From Deltaproteobacteria bacterium (lineage in GTDB: Bacteria; Desulfobacterota; Syntrophia; Syntrophales; Smithellaceae): 64,000 nucleotides of DNA. The stretch is taken from positions 1-64,000 of the forward strand of contig JAAYDW010000045.1 in the NCBI GenBank assembly GCA_012729055.1, read 5' to 3'. The notes under the pieces are model-generated. The model did not search any database and was not told the DNA's origin. It worked only from the letters and a program-made list of their open reading frames with translations. This document shows, piece after piece, positions 27,096 through 35,900 of this stretch (positions are counted from its first letter, which is position 1; every line of letters starts with the position of its first letter). Made by a program: the position numbers and the translations under genes.

Positions 27096-28049
27096 TTACT
27101 TGTAAATCAGACGGGGCGGCTCCATCAGGACGGTGGTATCGGGCGGCACGGATTCGGTGATCCAGACGTTTCCGCCGATCACCGACCGCGCGCCGATGAC
27201 CGTGTCGCCGCCCAGAATGGTCGCGCCGGAATAAATGATCACATCGTCTTCGATCGCGGGATGGCGCTTTTTGCCCCGCAGGCGATCGCCCGCGTCCTTC
27301 GGCAGCGACAGCGCCCCCAGCGTGACGCCCTGATAGACCCGCACGTTCCGTCCGATGCGGGCGGTCTCGCCGATCACGACGCCCGTGCCGTGGTCGATGA
27401 CGAAGCGTTCTCCGATCACCGCGCCCGGATGGATATCGATACCCGTAACGCTGTGGGCGTGTTCGGTCATAATGCGGGGCAGGAGCGGCACCTGCAAATC
27501 GTAAAGTTTGTGAGCCACGCGATACACGCTCATGGCGTAAATGCCGGGATAGCTGAAAATGATTTCATCATGGCACGTGGCGGCCGGATCGCCTTCAAAG
27601 GCAGCCCGGACGTCTCCGGCCAGAAGACCGCGCAGTTCGGGAACTGCTTCCAGCATGATGAGCGCAATCTCCCGCCCGCGTTTCTCGCAGTCGCTGCAGG
27701 CCAGATCGTAGCGCAGGCAGTCGTGACGGATGTTATGCGTCACCAGTTCGGCCAGCCGGTCGTACAGAAGGCTGACCGTCTGCCCCATGTAGTATTGGAA
27801 ATTGACCGGATCGATCTTTTCCCGGGTGAAATAGCCCGGAAAGAGAACCTCGCGAAACTTTTCGATGAGGTCGATTACGCGGCTTTCCGCCGGCAGCGGC
27901 TCATCGTCCACATGCGTAAAGCACTCGCCGGTGCGGCAATGATCAATCAAGGCTTCGGCAATCGCGGGCAGTCTGGCCCGGGCCCGGGCGCAGACACTGA
28001 CATCGCTTTTGCAGTTTGAATAAGCGTTTGACTCGTCGTGGTCCGACAT
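27096..28049 (-). CDS. cysE: Serine O-acetyltransferase
   Basis: 317 residues from the ATG at 28049, supported by GGAGGAG. The N-terminal helical domain (about 30-190) is followed by a left-handed beta-helix with hexapeptide repeats (GIDIHPGAVIGERFVIDHGTG; VIGETARIGRNVRVYQGVTLG), the acetyl-CoA and serine sites. It makes O-acetylserine for cysteine synthesis. The length is that of the larger EpsC-like SAT group. No T-box or SAM riboswitch was recognised. Confidence 0.92.
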   Translation of the reverse strand: MSDHDESNAYSNCKSDVSVCARARARLPAIAEALIDHCRTGECFTHVDDEPLPAESRVIDLIEKFREVLFPGYFTREKIDPVNFQYYMGQTVSLLYDRLAELVTHNIRHDCLRYDLACSDCEKRGREIALIMLEAVPELRGLLAGDVRAAFEGDPAATCHDEIIFSYPGIYAMSVYRVAHKLYDLQVPLLPRIMTEHAHSVTGIDIHPGAVIGERFVIDHGTGVVIGETARIGRNVRVYQGVTLGALSLPKDAGDRLRGKKRHPAIEDDVIIYSGATILGGDTVIGARSVIGGNVWITESVPPDTTVLMEPPRLIYK

Positions 28050-28135
28050 AGACTCTCCTCCTGCAGGGTTGTTCTGGTGAATCATTTTTCGCAGCGCCCG
28101 GCCCGGCTTGAAAAGATCTGACGCTGAAGGCGACG

Positions 28136-28164
28136 ATTATTGTGCGTGCCGGCGCTAAAAGCAA
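28136..28164 (-). promoter_or_regulatory. Candidate promoter for cysE
   Basis: On the minus strand: TTGCTT (plus 28159-28164), 17-nt spacer, AATAAT (plus 28136-28141). The start would lie roughly 80 nt ahead of the cysE ATG. Confidence 0.4.
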
Positions 28165-28208
28165 TCTCTTTTTTCCCGGCAGACAAGGAAACAGGCGGTT
28201 GACCAGGC

Positions 28209-28243
28209 AAAAAAAACCGGAGCCGTCTCGAGGACGGCTCCGG
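28209..28243 (-). terminator. Rho-independent terminator of hcp
   Basis: On the minus strand an 11-bp perfect stem (plus 28217-28227 with 28233-28243, arms CCGGAGCCGTC / GACGGCTCCGG) with a 5-nt loop is followed by eight T residues (plus A-run 28209-28216). It separates hcp from cysE. Confidence 0.85.
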
Positions 28244-28273
28244 CAAAAAAGTTTTTGGATGGGGAAAAGGATA

Positions 28274-29917
28274 TTATCCCAGGATCGCCTTCAAATCCTC
28301 ATCCGGCGTTGAAATCGGCTTAATCGCAAAGTTCTCCACCAGAACATTCAGCACATTGGGTGTGATGAACGCGGGCAGCGAGGGCCCGAGACGGATATCC
28401 TTGATCCCCAGATACAAGAGCGTAAGCAGAATCGCCACCGCCTTCTGCTCGTACCAGGACAGGATCATGGACAGTGGCAGATCGTTCACACCGCAGTTAA
28501 AGGCCTTGGCGAGAGCCATCGCAATCTGAATGGCCGAGTAGGCGTCGTTGCACTGGCCGATGTCCAGGAGTCGGGGAATGCCGCCGATGTCGCCCAACTC
28601 TTTATCGAAGAAACGGAACTTGCCGCAGGCGAGCGTGAGGACCACCGTGTCCTTCGGCGCTTTTTCCACAAACTCGGTGTAGTAATTCCGTCCCGGCTTG
28701 GCGCCGTCGCAGCCGGCCACCAGGAAAAAGTGGCGGATGGCCTTGCCCTTGACCGCGTCGATAACCGCGCCGGCCACGTTCATGACGGCGTTGCGCGCAA
28801 AGCCGACCATAACGGACTTGCCTTCAGCATCTGCAGCAAATCCGGGTAGATCCAGCGCCTTTTGAATCACTGGCGCGAAGTTGTCGTCGGCGATGTGCGC
28901 CACTCCCGGCCAGCCGACCAGGCCGCAGGTAAAAATGTTGTCTTTGTAGGAATCCCGCGGTTTCTGAATGCAGTTGGTCGTCATCAGAATCGCGCCGGGA
29001 AATTCGGCGAATTCCTTGGCCTGATTCTGCCAGGCGGTTCCGTAGTGGCCGTAAAAATGCGGGTATTTTTTCAGTTCCGGATAGCCGTGGGCGGGCAGCA
29101 TTTCGCCGTGCGTGTAAATGTTGATGCCCTTGCCTTCCGTCTGCCTGAGCAGCTCTGCGAGATCCTTCAGGTCGTGGCCGGAAATAAGAATCGCCTTGCC
29201 TTTTTTCGCTCCCAGCGGAACCTTCGTCGGCACGGGATGTCCGAAAGCCGTCGTGTTGCCCGCGTCAAGCAGTTCCATCGCGCGCAGGTTGATCTCGCCG
29301 CACTTCAGGACCAGGCCAACCCAGCCGTTCAAATCGAGGGTTTCGCGCGCAATCGCCGCCAGCGCTTCGTGAACAAAGGCGTAAACCTTGTCGTCTTCCT
29401 GGCCCAGAATCTGGGCGTGGTCCGCGTAAGCCGCAACGCCCTTGATGCCGAAGAGCAAAATGTGCTGAAGCGACCGGATATCCGCGTTTTCGCCCGCGTC
29501 CGCTTTCAGAGAAGCCACGGCGGCCTGGGCCGTAAGCGCGTCTGCGGACGTCTGCGGGGCAAAGGTGACGCAAGGCGTTTTTTCATCGACGGCGGCGCCG
29601 GCTTTTCTGGCTCTTTCCTTAAGCGCGTCGCGCAGGGCGGCCGCTTTGCCGATCAGCGCCACGAAGCGCTCCGGATCGAAATCCACGTTGGTCAGGGTCG
29701 AAAAAAGCGCCTTGACGGTAAAGACATTACCCTCCGGATCGATAATCCCCTCCTTGCGCGCGTCTGTCGCCACGATCGACAGGCCTTCGAGAACGTAAAC
29801 CAGCAGGTCCTGAAGGGCCGATACGCCGGCGTCCTTCCCGCAAACACCCGCTTTCGCGCACCCTTCGCCTTTCGCCGTCTGTTCGCACTGGTAACAAAAC
29901 ATCGCTGAATTTTCCAT
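28274..29917 (-). CDS. hcp: Hybrid cluster protein / hydroxylamine reductase
   Basis: 547 residues from the ATG at 29917 (AAGGAG seven bases upstream). The N-terminal cubane-cluster motif CYQCEQTAKGEGC continues to GVCGKD. Hybrid-cluster ligands are in ISGHDL, NCIQKP, FTCGLVGWPGV, VAGCDGAKPGRNYY, TLACGKFRF and GQCNDAYSA. The protein reduces hydroxylamine in vitro and acts in NO detoxification or S-nitrosylation in vivo. It is divergent from an HcpR-like regulator with a palindrome between them. Confidence 0.97.
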   Translation of the reverse strand: MENSAMFCYQCEQTAKGEGCAKAGVCGKDAGVSALQDLLVYVLEGLSIVATDARKEGIIDPEGNVFTVKALFSTLTNVDFDPERFVALIGKAAALRDALKERARKAGAAVDEKTPCVTFAPQTSADALTAQAAVASLKADAGENADIRSLQHILLFGIKGVAAYADHAQILGQEDDKVYAFVHEALAAIARETLDLNGWVGLVLKCGEINLRAMELLDAGNTTAFGHPVPTKVPLGAKKGKAILISGHDLKDLAELLRQTEGKGINIYTHGEMLPAHGYPELKKYPHFYGHYGTAWQNQAKEFAEFPGAILMTTNCIQKPRDSYKDNIFTCGLVGWPGVAHIADDNFAPVIQKALDLPGFAADAEGKSVMVGFARNAVMNVAGAVIDAVKGKAIRHFFLVAGCDGAKPGRNYYTEFVEKAPKDTVVLTLACGKFRFFDKELGDIGGIPRLLDIGQCNDAYSAIQIAMALAKAFNCGVNDLPLSMILSWYEQKAVAILLTLLYLGIKDIRLGPSLPAFITPNVLNVLVENFAIKPISTPDEDLKAILG

Positions 29918-29990
29918 GAGCACTCTCCTTATTTTTAATTTTTTTGTTTTCCTTTGAGGGTTACCCTATCGCAGCCGGCCCAGTTGCGCC

Positions 29991-30004
29991 TTGACTTAAG
30001 TCAA
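29991..30004. promoter_or_regulatory. HcpR/FNR-type operator between hcp and hcpR
   Basis: Perfect 14-bp palindrome TTGACTTAAGTCAA. It has the TTGAC-N4-GTCAA shape expected of HcpR-type sites in deltaproteobacteria. Its centre is about 41 bp upstream of a position where TAGGGT (minus strand, plus 29963-29968) could serve as a -10 for hcp, the spacing of activator sites of this family. It also lies 35 bp before the hcpR ATG, so autoregulation is possible. Confidence 0.8.
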
Positions 30005-30039
30005 ACTTCAATGATACTTTTTCACAAAGGATATTTTCT

Positions 30040-30726
30040 ATGGATATGACATCGATAATCGCCGCGATCCCTTTGTTTCAGGGCCTGTCGCCCGACCAGT
30101 GCTCCAAGCTGGCCGCGATCGCGGCGCGGAAATACTATTCGAAGGGGCAGACCTTTTTTCTGGAAGGAGACGAGGCGGACGGCTTTTATATCATCCTCGC
30201 GGGCAAGGTTAAAATTTTCAAACTTTCTCCCGACGGCAAGGAACAGATCTTCCACATTCTGGAAGAGCATGATCCATTCGGCGAAGCGGCCGTTTTCGCC
30301 GGATCGCACTACCCCGCCTCGGCGCAGGCGCTCGCCGAAACGCCGGTGCTTTTTTTCCCGACGCGGAAATTCGTGGACCTGATCCGCCGGGACCCGACGC
30401 TGGCGCTGGCCATGCTGGCGCTGTTGTCCATGCGGCTGCGCAAGCTGACCGCGCTTGTGGAAAATCTTTCCCTCAAGGAAGTGCCGGGCCGGTTGGCCGC
30501 CTATCTCCTTTTGCAATGCGACGGAAGCGGTGCGCTGTCGACCTTCTCCCTCGACGTGACCAAAAATCAGATGGCCGCCCTGCTGGGAACGATTCCCGAA
30601 ACCCTGTCGCGCATCCTGAAACGGATGATCGACGAAAAACTCATCAAAACCGGCCCGCGGTCCATCACGATTCTGGACAAGCGGGGGCTTGCCGATCTGG
30701 CGGAAGGAAACAGAAAACTGGGCTGA
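30040..30726 (+). CDS. hcpR: Crp/Fnr family transcriptional regulator, HcpR-like
   Basis: 228 residues: an N-terminal cyclic-nucleotide-binding-type beta roll (about 20-120, GDEADGFYIILAGKVKIFKL, DPFGEAAVFAG), a dimer helix, and a C-terminal winged helix (TKNQMAALLGTIPETLSRILKRM). No Fnr-type N-terminal cysteine set is present, so it does not look like an O2-sensing Fe-S protein; HcpR-type regulators are thought to sense NO. Divergence from hcp and the shared palindrome support the assignment. AAGGA precedes the ATG. Confidence 0.88.
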   Translation: MDMTSIIAAIPLFQGLSPDQCSKLAAIAARKYYSKGQTFFLEGDEADGFYIILAGKVKIFKLSPDGKEQIFHILEEHDPFGEAAVFAGSHYPASAQALAETPVLFFPTRKFVDLIRRDPTLALAMLALLSMRLRKLTALVENLSLKEVPGRLAAYLLLQCDGSGALSTFSLDVTKNQMAALLGTIPETLSRILKRMIDEKLIKTGPRSITILDKRGLADLAEGNRKLG

Positions 30727-30779
30727 ACCCTCATCCGGCCCGGCGCCTGGAGCGTGGGGCTTACCCTCCGGGAGGCAAC

Positions 30780-31640
30780 ATGGCTGATTTTCCGGACAAG
30801 AGAAAGATACGTCAGGTTTTCCGAAACGTTCAGAAGCACAGGCAAATCGAGCAGCTCATCCGCCGGTTTTCCTCCGCCAAGGAGGATATCCGCCTGGCCG
30901 CTCTTGACCGGACGGACCTGTCCTCCTGCCGGACGGTCCTGGAACTGGGCTGCGCCTTCGGGGCGTTCACCGAAGCCCTCAAAAGCAGGCTCCACCCGGA
31001 AGCCTGCATCACCGGACTCGACATCATCGCCGAATACGGCCCCTTTTTTCGAGAAGCCTGCGCACGCGCCGGTTATCCGGGCCGCTTTTCTCCGGCAGGC
31101 GTGGAATCGATCAGAAAATTCCCGTCTGCGTCCTACGACCTGATCCTGTGCAGCTACGCCCTGTATTTTTTCGTGGACATGATTCCCCAGATCGCCCGTA
31201 TTCTGAAGAAAGACGGGCTTTTCATCACGATCACGCACGATGAATGCAACATGCAGGAGCTGATTCATCTCACCCGGGCGACGCTCAAGGAACACGGTCT
31301 TTTGGGCGACAACCGCCTGCTGCCCGTCGAAAGCATCCTCAGGCAGTTTTCCGCCGCAAACGGGAGGGAACGGCTCGGGCCGTATTTCGGGGATATCCGC
31401 GCGCTGGAGTTCCCCAATACGCTGGTGTTCCAGCCCTGGGAAATTTATTTTTTCGTGGACTACTACCAGTTCAAAAGCCCCTTCTTCCTTCTCGACACGG
31501 GGGCGGACAAACGGAAGATGGTCCGGACGCTGCTGCATAAACTTCAGGATATCGGTGCGGGCCGCAAGGTCATCTCGATGTGCAAGGACGATGCAATTTT
31601 CCTCTGCCGACTGCCTCTTTCGCCGGAGAATCCCTCATGA
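30780..31640 (+). CDS. Class I SAM-dependent methyltransferase
   Basis: 286 residues from the ATG at 30780, chosen for GGGAGG six bases upstream (an earlier in-frame start would lie inside hcpR). SAM-binding motif I is VLELGCAFGAF, with GLDI at the acidic end of strand 2 and DLILCSYALYFF as motif post-I/II. The substrate is unknown. It is 53 bp downstream of hcpR and overlaps the NUDIX gene by 4 bp, so likely one operon. Confidence 0.8.
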   Translation: MADFPDKRKIRQVFRNVQKHRQIEQLIRRFSSAKEDIRLAALDRTDLSSCRTVLELGCAFGAFTEALKSRLHPEACITGLDIIAEYGPFFREACARAGYPGRFSPAGVESIRKFPSASYDLILCSYALYFFVDMIPQIARILKKDGLFITITHDECNMQELIHLTRATLKEHGLLGDNRLLPVESILRQFSAANGRERLGPYFGDIRALEFPNTLVFQPWEIYFFVDYYQFKSPFFLLDTGADKRKMVRTLLHKLQDIGAGRKVISMCKDDAIFLCRLPLSPENPS

Positions 31641-32635
31641 AAAAAGAACGAAAATTCTGCCCGCACTGCGGGGGACAAATCGCGAAAAAGAAGGAAGACA
31701 ACGTTCTTCGGGACTGCTGTTCCCTGTGCCACAGTTTCTTTTACGACAATCCGCTGCCCGTCGTTTCGGCGATCGTGGACGAGGAGCGGCGGATTCTTCT
31801 GGTCAAACGCGACCGGCCGCCTTTCAAGGGCCGCTGGTGTCTGCCGACCGGATTTGCGGAGGCGGGAGAGAGCATTGAAGACGCGGCACTGCGCGAGCTT
31901 AGCGAGGAAACGGGCGTGAAAGGCCGCATCAACCGCCTGCTGGACGTCGATTCCTACAAGAGCCGGTTTTACGGAGACCTGCTCTTTCTGACCTTTGTGG
32001 TGGAAAAAACCGGCGGGAAAATCGCGGCCGGCGACGACAGCGCCCAGGCGCGTTTTTTCGCGGTGCACGATCTGCCGCCGCTGGCCTTTCGTTCGAACCG
32101 GCGGGCTCTCGACGTTTATATCCGCAGCCAGAAGGACTACTGGACCGTTCTGGACGCCATCGCCGAGCGTGAGGACAAGGCCTCGCCGACGCGCCAGGCC
32201 GCCAGCGCCATGACGCGGCGGCTGATCAACGTGATTTTGCGCAACCGGGAAACCATGATCCGGCAGTGGATGGAAGACATGGCGACCAACCCCTCAACCT
32301 TCGAATACCACCGCTCTACGGACCGCCTGCTCTACGGCATCTGCGACAAGATCATGTCCCAGATCGCGCTTTGGCTCGGCAACGCATACGACAGCAACCG
32401 CCTCAGGAGATTTTACACGAAACTCGGGCGGGAGCGCAGACAGGCCGGCGTCCGTCTCAGCGGCGTCTTAAGCGCGCTCAGCCTGATCCGCAAGCACATC
32501 TGGAATGTTGCCCTGGCCCGGGGCGCGCTGCAGAAGAACCTCGATCTTTACACGACCTTTGAACTGCAGCGGCGGATGACCGTTTTTTTCGATCTGGCCA
32601 TTTTTTACGTCACGCACGGCTATGAGGAACCCTGA
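31637..32635 (+). CDS. NUDIX hydrolase with zinc ribbon and RsbRD-like C-terminal domain
   Basis: 332 residues from the ATG overlapping the methyltransferase stop. A zinc ribbon (CPHCGGQI...CCSLC, about 7-38) leads to a NUDIX fold with the box GFAEAGESIEDAALRELSEE (about 75-100), which hydrolyses nucleoside-diphosphate derivatives; this zinc-ribbon type resembles NAD-pyrophosphatase-like enzymes. Residues 190-332 form a helical domain (RETMIRQWMEDM...FYTKLGRERRQAGVRLSGVL) resembling the RsbRD N-terminal sensor domain of stressosome and kinase proteins. That fusion is unusual. Confidence 0.8.
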   Translation: MKKERKFCPHCGGQIAKKKEDNVLRDCCSLCHSFFYDNPLPVVSAIVDEERRILLVKRDRPPFKGRWCLPTGFAEAGESIEDAALRELSEETGVKGRINRLLDVDSYKSRFYGDLLFLTFVVEKTGGKIAAGDDSAQARFFAVHDLPPLAFRSNRRALDVYIRSQKDYWTVLDAIAEREDKASPTRQAASAMTRRLINVILRNRETMIRQWMEDMATNPSTFEYHRSTDRLLYGICDKIMSQIALWLGNAYDSNRLRRFYTKLGRERRQAGVRLSGVLSALSLIRKHIWNVALARGALQKNLDLYTTFELQRRMTVFFDLAIFYVTHGYEEP

Positions 32636-32808
32636 ACCTAAAGGAAAGCCGCCGGCGGTCAGATTGCGACAGGTTGGAAATCCCCAAACGCATCATTGTC
32701 GAAGGAGATAACCTGTTCCCGGCGCGCCTGCATTTTCTTCGGCGCCGCACCCGCCGTCTTTTTCAAGGTCCGAAAACCGGCTTAAAAATCCGCTTTCTGC
32801 AAATTATA

Positions 32809-32837
32809 TTGACAGGTGCAAGCGCTTTTTTTATACT
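32809..32837 (+). promoter_or_regulatory. Near-consensus sigma-70 promoter of the hydrogenase island
   Basis: Perfect TTGACA (32809-32814), 17-nt spacer, TATACT (32832-32837). The transcription start is expected near 32844, leaving a leader of about 120 nt before the first hydrogenase gene. Confidence 0.75.
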
Positions 32838-32847
32838 GACGGTCAGT
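32835..32847. promoter_or_regulatory. Operator-like palindrome overlapping the -10 and start site
   Basis: ACTGACGGTCAGT: six-base arms ACTGAC/GTCAGT around a single G, overlapping the -10 hexamer and the predicted start. A protein bound here would block RNA polymerase, so repression is the simple reading. It does not match Rex or FNR consensus sites; the regulator is unknown. Confidence 0.6.
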
Positions 32848-32966
32848 GAAAAAGAAAATTCTGATCAGGAGCTTACAGGGCCTGACCAACTTTTTGGATT
32901 TGCTTTTAACATGAACTTCATCCGACGGGGGTTCGGATAAAACAATATATGGAAGGATATAATTTG

Positions 32967-35900
32967 ATGATAACCGTAAACATTGATGGAAAAGACTGCA
33001 TCACGGTCGACGGCGTGACGATCATCGACGCCGCGCGGTCGCACGGCATCGACATTCCCGCGCTTGGCTACGACCCGCGGGTCAGTCCGCCGAGCAATTT
33101 CGAAGCGGCCTTTGTGGAAGTGATTGAAAAAGGCAAGATCCTGTTTGTCTCCGCCACGTCCACAAAGGCTTCGGACGGCATGGTGATCCGGACGCAATCC
33201 GACGCGCTTACAAGCTACCGCCGGATTTATCTCCAGGCCCTTTTGCGCCACCACTGGGGCGACTGCGTGGCGCCCTGCGTGCTTCGCTGTCCGGCCGCCA
33301 TCGACATTCAGAAGTACATCTACCACGTCTCCTGCGGAAACTTTACGGAGGCGCTGGCCGTCATCAAGGACGCCAACCCGCTGCCCGCCGTCTGCGGGCG
33401 GGTCTGCCCGCATCCGTGCGAGACGGACTGCCGCCGCAACGCGATTGACGGCGCCGTTAATATCAACGGCATCAAGCGCTTCGTCGCCGACTGGGACGCC
33501 CTCCAGATGCAGCCCTACGCGCCTGTCTGCCTGCCGGATACGGGATATAAAATCGCCGTAATCGGCGCGGGTCCCGCCGGACTTTCCGCCGCCTGGTTCC
33601 TGCGCCGCATGGGGCATTCGGTCGCGATTTTCGAAATGCAGGAGAAGGCGGGCGGAATGCTGCGCTGGGGCATTCCCTACTACCGCCTGCCCGAGAAGGA
33701 CCTGGACCGGGAAATTGAAGCGATTCTGGATTTGGGCGTGGAAATTTTCTACAACAAAAAACTGGGGCGCGATTTCACGCTGGAATCCCTCAAAAGAGAC
33801 GGCTTTTCCGCCGTCTTCGTCGGCCTGGGCGCCCAGAAGGCGCAGGCCATCGGCGCCAGGGGCGAAGATGCGCCGGGCGTGATGTCCGGACTTGATTTCC
33901 TGGCGCGCCTGGCGCGCGGCGAAAGGCCGGCGCTCGGCCACCGGGTCATCGTCATCGGCGGCGGCAACACCGCCATGGATGCGGCCCGCAGCGCCGTCCG
34001 TCTGGGCGTGAAGGAAGTAATCGTCGCCTACCGCCGCACCCGCCAGGAAATGCCGGCCCAGCCCGTCGAAATCGACGAAGCCGTCGAGGAGGGAGTGAAC
34101 ATCCAGTTTCTCACCGCCCCCGTGTCGATTGCCGCCTCCGGCGGCGAACTCTCCCTGACCTGCGTCAAAATGGCGCTGGGCGAACCGGATGCCAGCGGAC
34201 GCCGCCGTCCCGTCGCCCAGCCCGGCTCGGAATTTACGCTTACGGCCACGACGATCATCTCCGCCATCGGCCAGACGGTGGACGGCTTGTGCCTGGGCGA
34301 CGCGATGCTGGTCGACAAGCGGGGCAACGTCGCGGTCGACCGGCAAACCCTCCAGAGCGCCCTGCCCTGGGTGTTCGCCGGCGGCGACTGCGTGACGGGA
34401 CCGGACATTGCGATTGCCGCGATCGGCGCCGGAAAACGCGCGGCGGCGGCGATCGACGAATTTGTACGGACCGGAAACGTGCAGACGGGCGAAACCCCTT
34501 ACACCTGCACGAAAGGCGCCTGGCGCGACCTGCCGTCCGACATGTTCCGGACGGTGGCGCGCGCCGAACGCCGGGAAGTTCCGGTACTGGCGCCCGATTT
34601 GCGCAAAACGACTTTTGACGAATCCTCCCGGACCTGGGATACGGACACCGCCATCGCGGAAGCCGACCGCTGCCTGGCGTGCGGCTGCACGGAGCGCTAC
34701 GACTGCTCGCTGCGCAATTACGCCAGCGCTTACGGCGTCACGCACGACGCGGCCGGTCCGCAGACACCCCTGCCCGTCGACGAAAACCACCCGATCATCA
34801 CCCGCGATCCCGGAAAATGCATTTTGTGCGGCCTGTGCCTGAAAGTCTGCCGCGAAATGGAGGGCGTCTCCGCGCTGAGTTTCTACGAAACCAACGATGT
34901 GCTCACCATCGGCCCCAACGACCACCGGCCGCTGGATCTGACCGTCTGCGTCTCCTGCGGCCACTGCGCCATGGTCTGTCCCACCGGCGCGCTCACGCTC
35001 AAGCCGGTTCTGCCGGACGTTTACCGCGCGCTCAAGGATCCCCAGCTCACCACCGTCGCCCAGATCGCGCCGGCGGTGCGCGCGGCCTTCGGCGAGCAGT
35101 ACGGCATTGCGCCGGCGGACGTTTTGCCGGTGCTGTCCGCCTGCCTCAAACAGCTCGGCTTCAATTTCGTCTTCGATACCTGCTGGGCGGCCGACCTCAC
35201 GATCATGGAGGAAGGCACGGAATTTCTGTCGCGCCTGGCCGAGGGCGGCGTGCTGCCGCAAATAACGTCCTGCTGCCCGGCCTGGATCAACTACTGTGAA
35301 AAGATGGCGCCGGATCTTCTGCCGCACCTGTCCTCCTGCAAATCGCCGCAGCAGATGTTCGGTGCGGTGATGAAGCGGTATTTCGCCAAAGAGCTCAAGG
35401 TGCGGCCGGAACTTTTGTACTTCGTTTCGATCATGCCCTGCAACGCCAAAAAATACGAGGCCATGCGCCCCGAATTCCGGACCGGCAACATTCCGGACGT
35501 TGACCGGGTCCTCACCACGTGGGACATCATGACCATGCTGGCGGAAAAGAGCATCGATCCGCGCACGATTCCGCCGGCGCCGGTGGATGCCTTTTTCGGG
35601 AAGGTGTCCGGCGCGGGCATCATCTTCGGCGCCAGCGGCGGCGTGGCCGAAGCGGCGCTCAGGCTCGCGGCCGAGCGCGTGACGGGCAAACGGATGGACA
35701 GCTTCAACTATGAAGGCGTCCGCGGCCTGCAGGGCGTGAAGGAAGCCGTCATTGCGCTGGGAGAAGTGAACGTGCGCCTTGCCGTCGTAAGCGGCCTGCA
35801 AAACGCGCAAAAGCTGATCGATCGGATGAGGGCCGGCGACGCCCCTTACGATCTCATCGAAGTCATGGCCTGCCCCGGCGGCTGCATCAACGGCTCGGGC

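Larger units (their letters stand above)
32636..32966 (+). other. Leader/regulatory gap ahead of the hydrogenase island
   Basis: 331 bp without a gene. It contains the promoter at 32809-32837, the palindrome at 32835-32847, a short ATCCGA/TCGGAT hairpin at 32920-32938 near the start, and a wide ACAGGTT/AACCTGT inverted repeat (about 32669-32675 and 32709-32715) that may be chance. Confidence 0.5.

Noticed and set aside
30516-30779. N-terminal extension of the methyltransferase frame into hcpR
   Set aside because: It overlaps the hcpR coding sequence, has no homology-like pattern, and a good GGGAGG plus ATG exists at 30771-30782.
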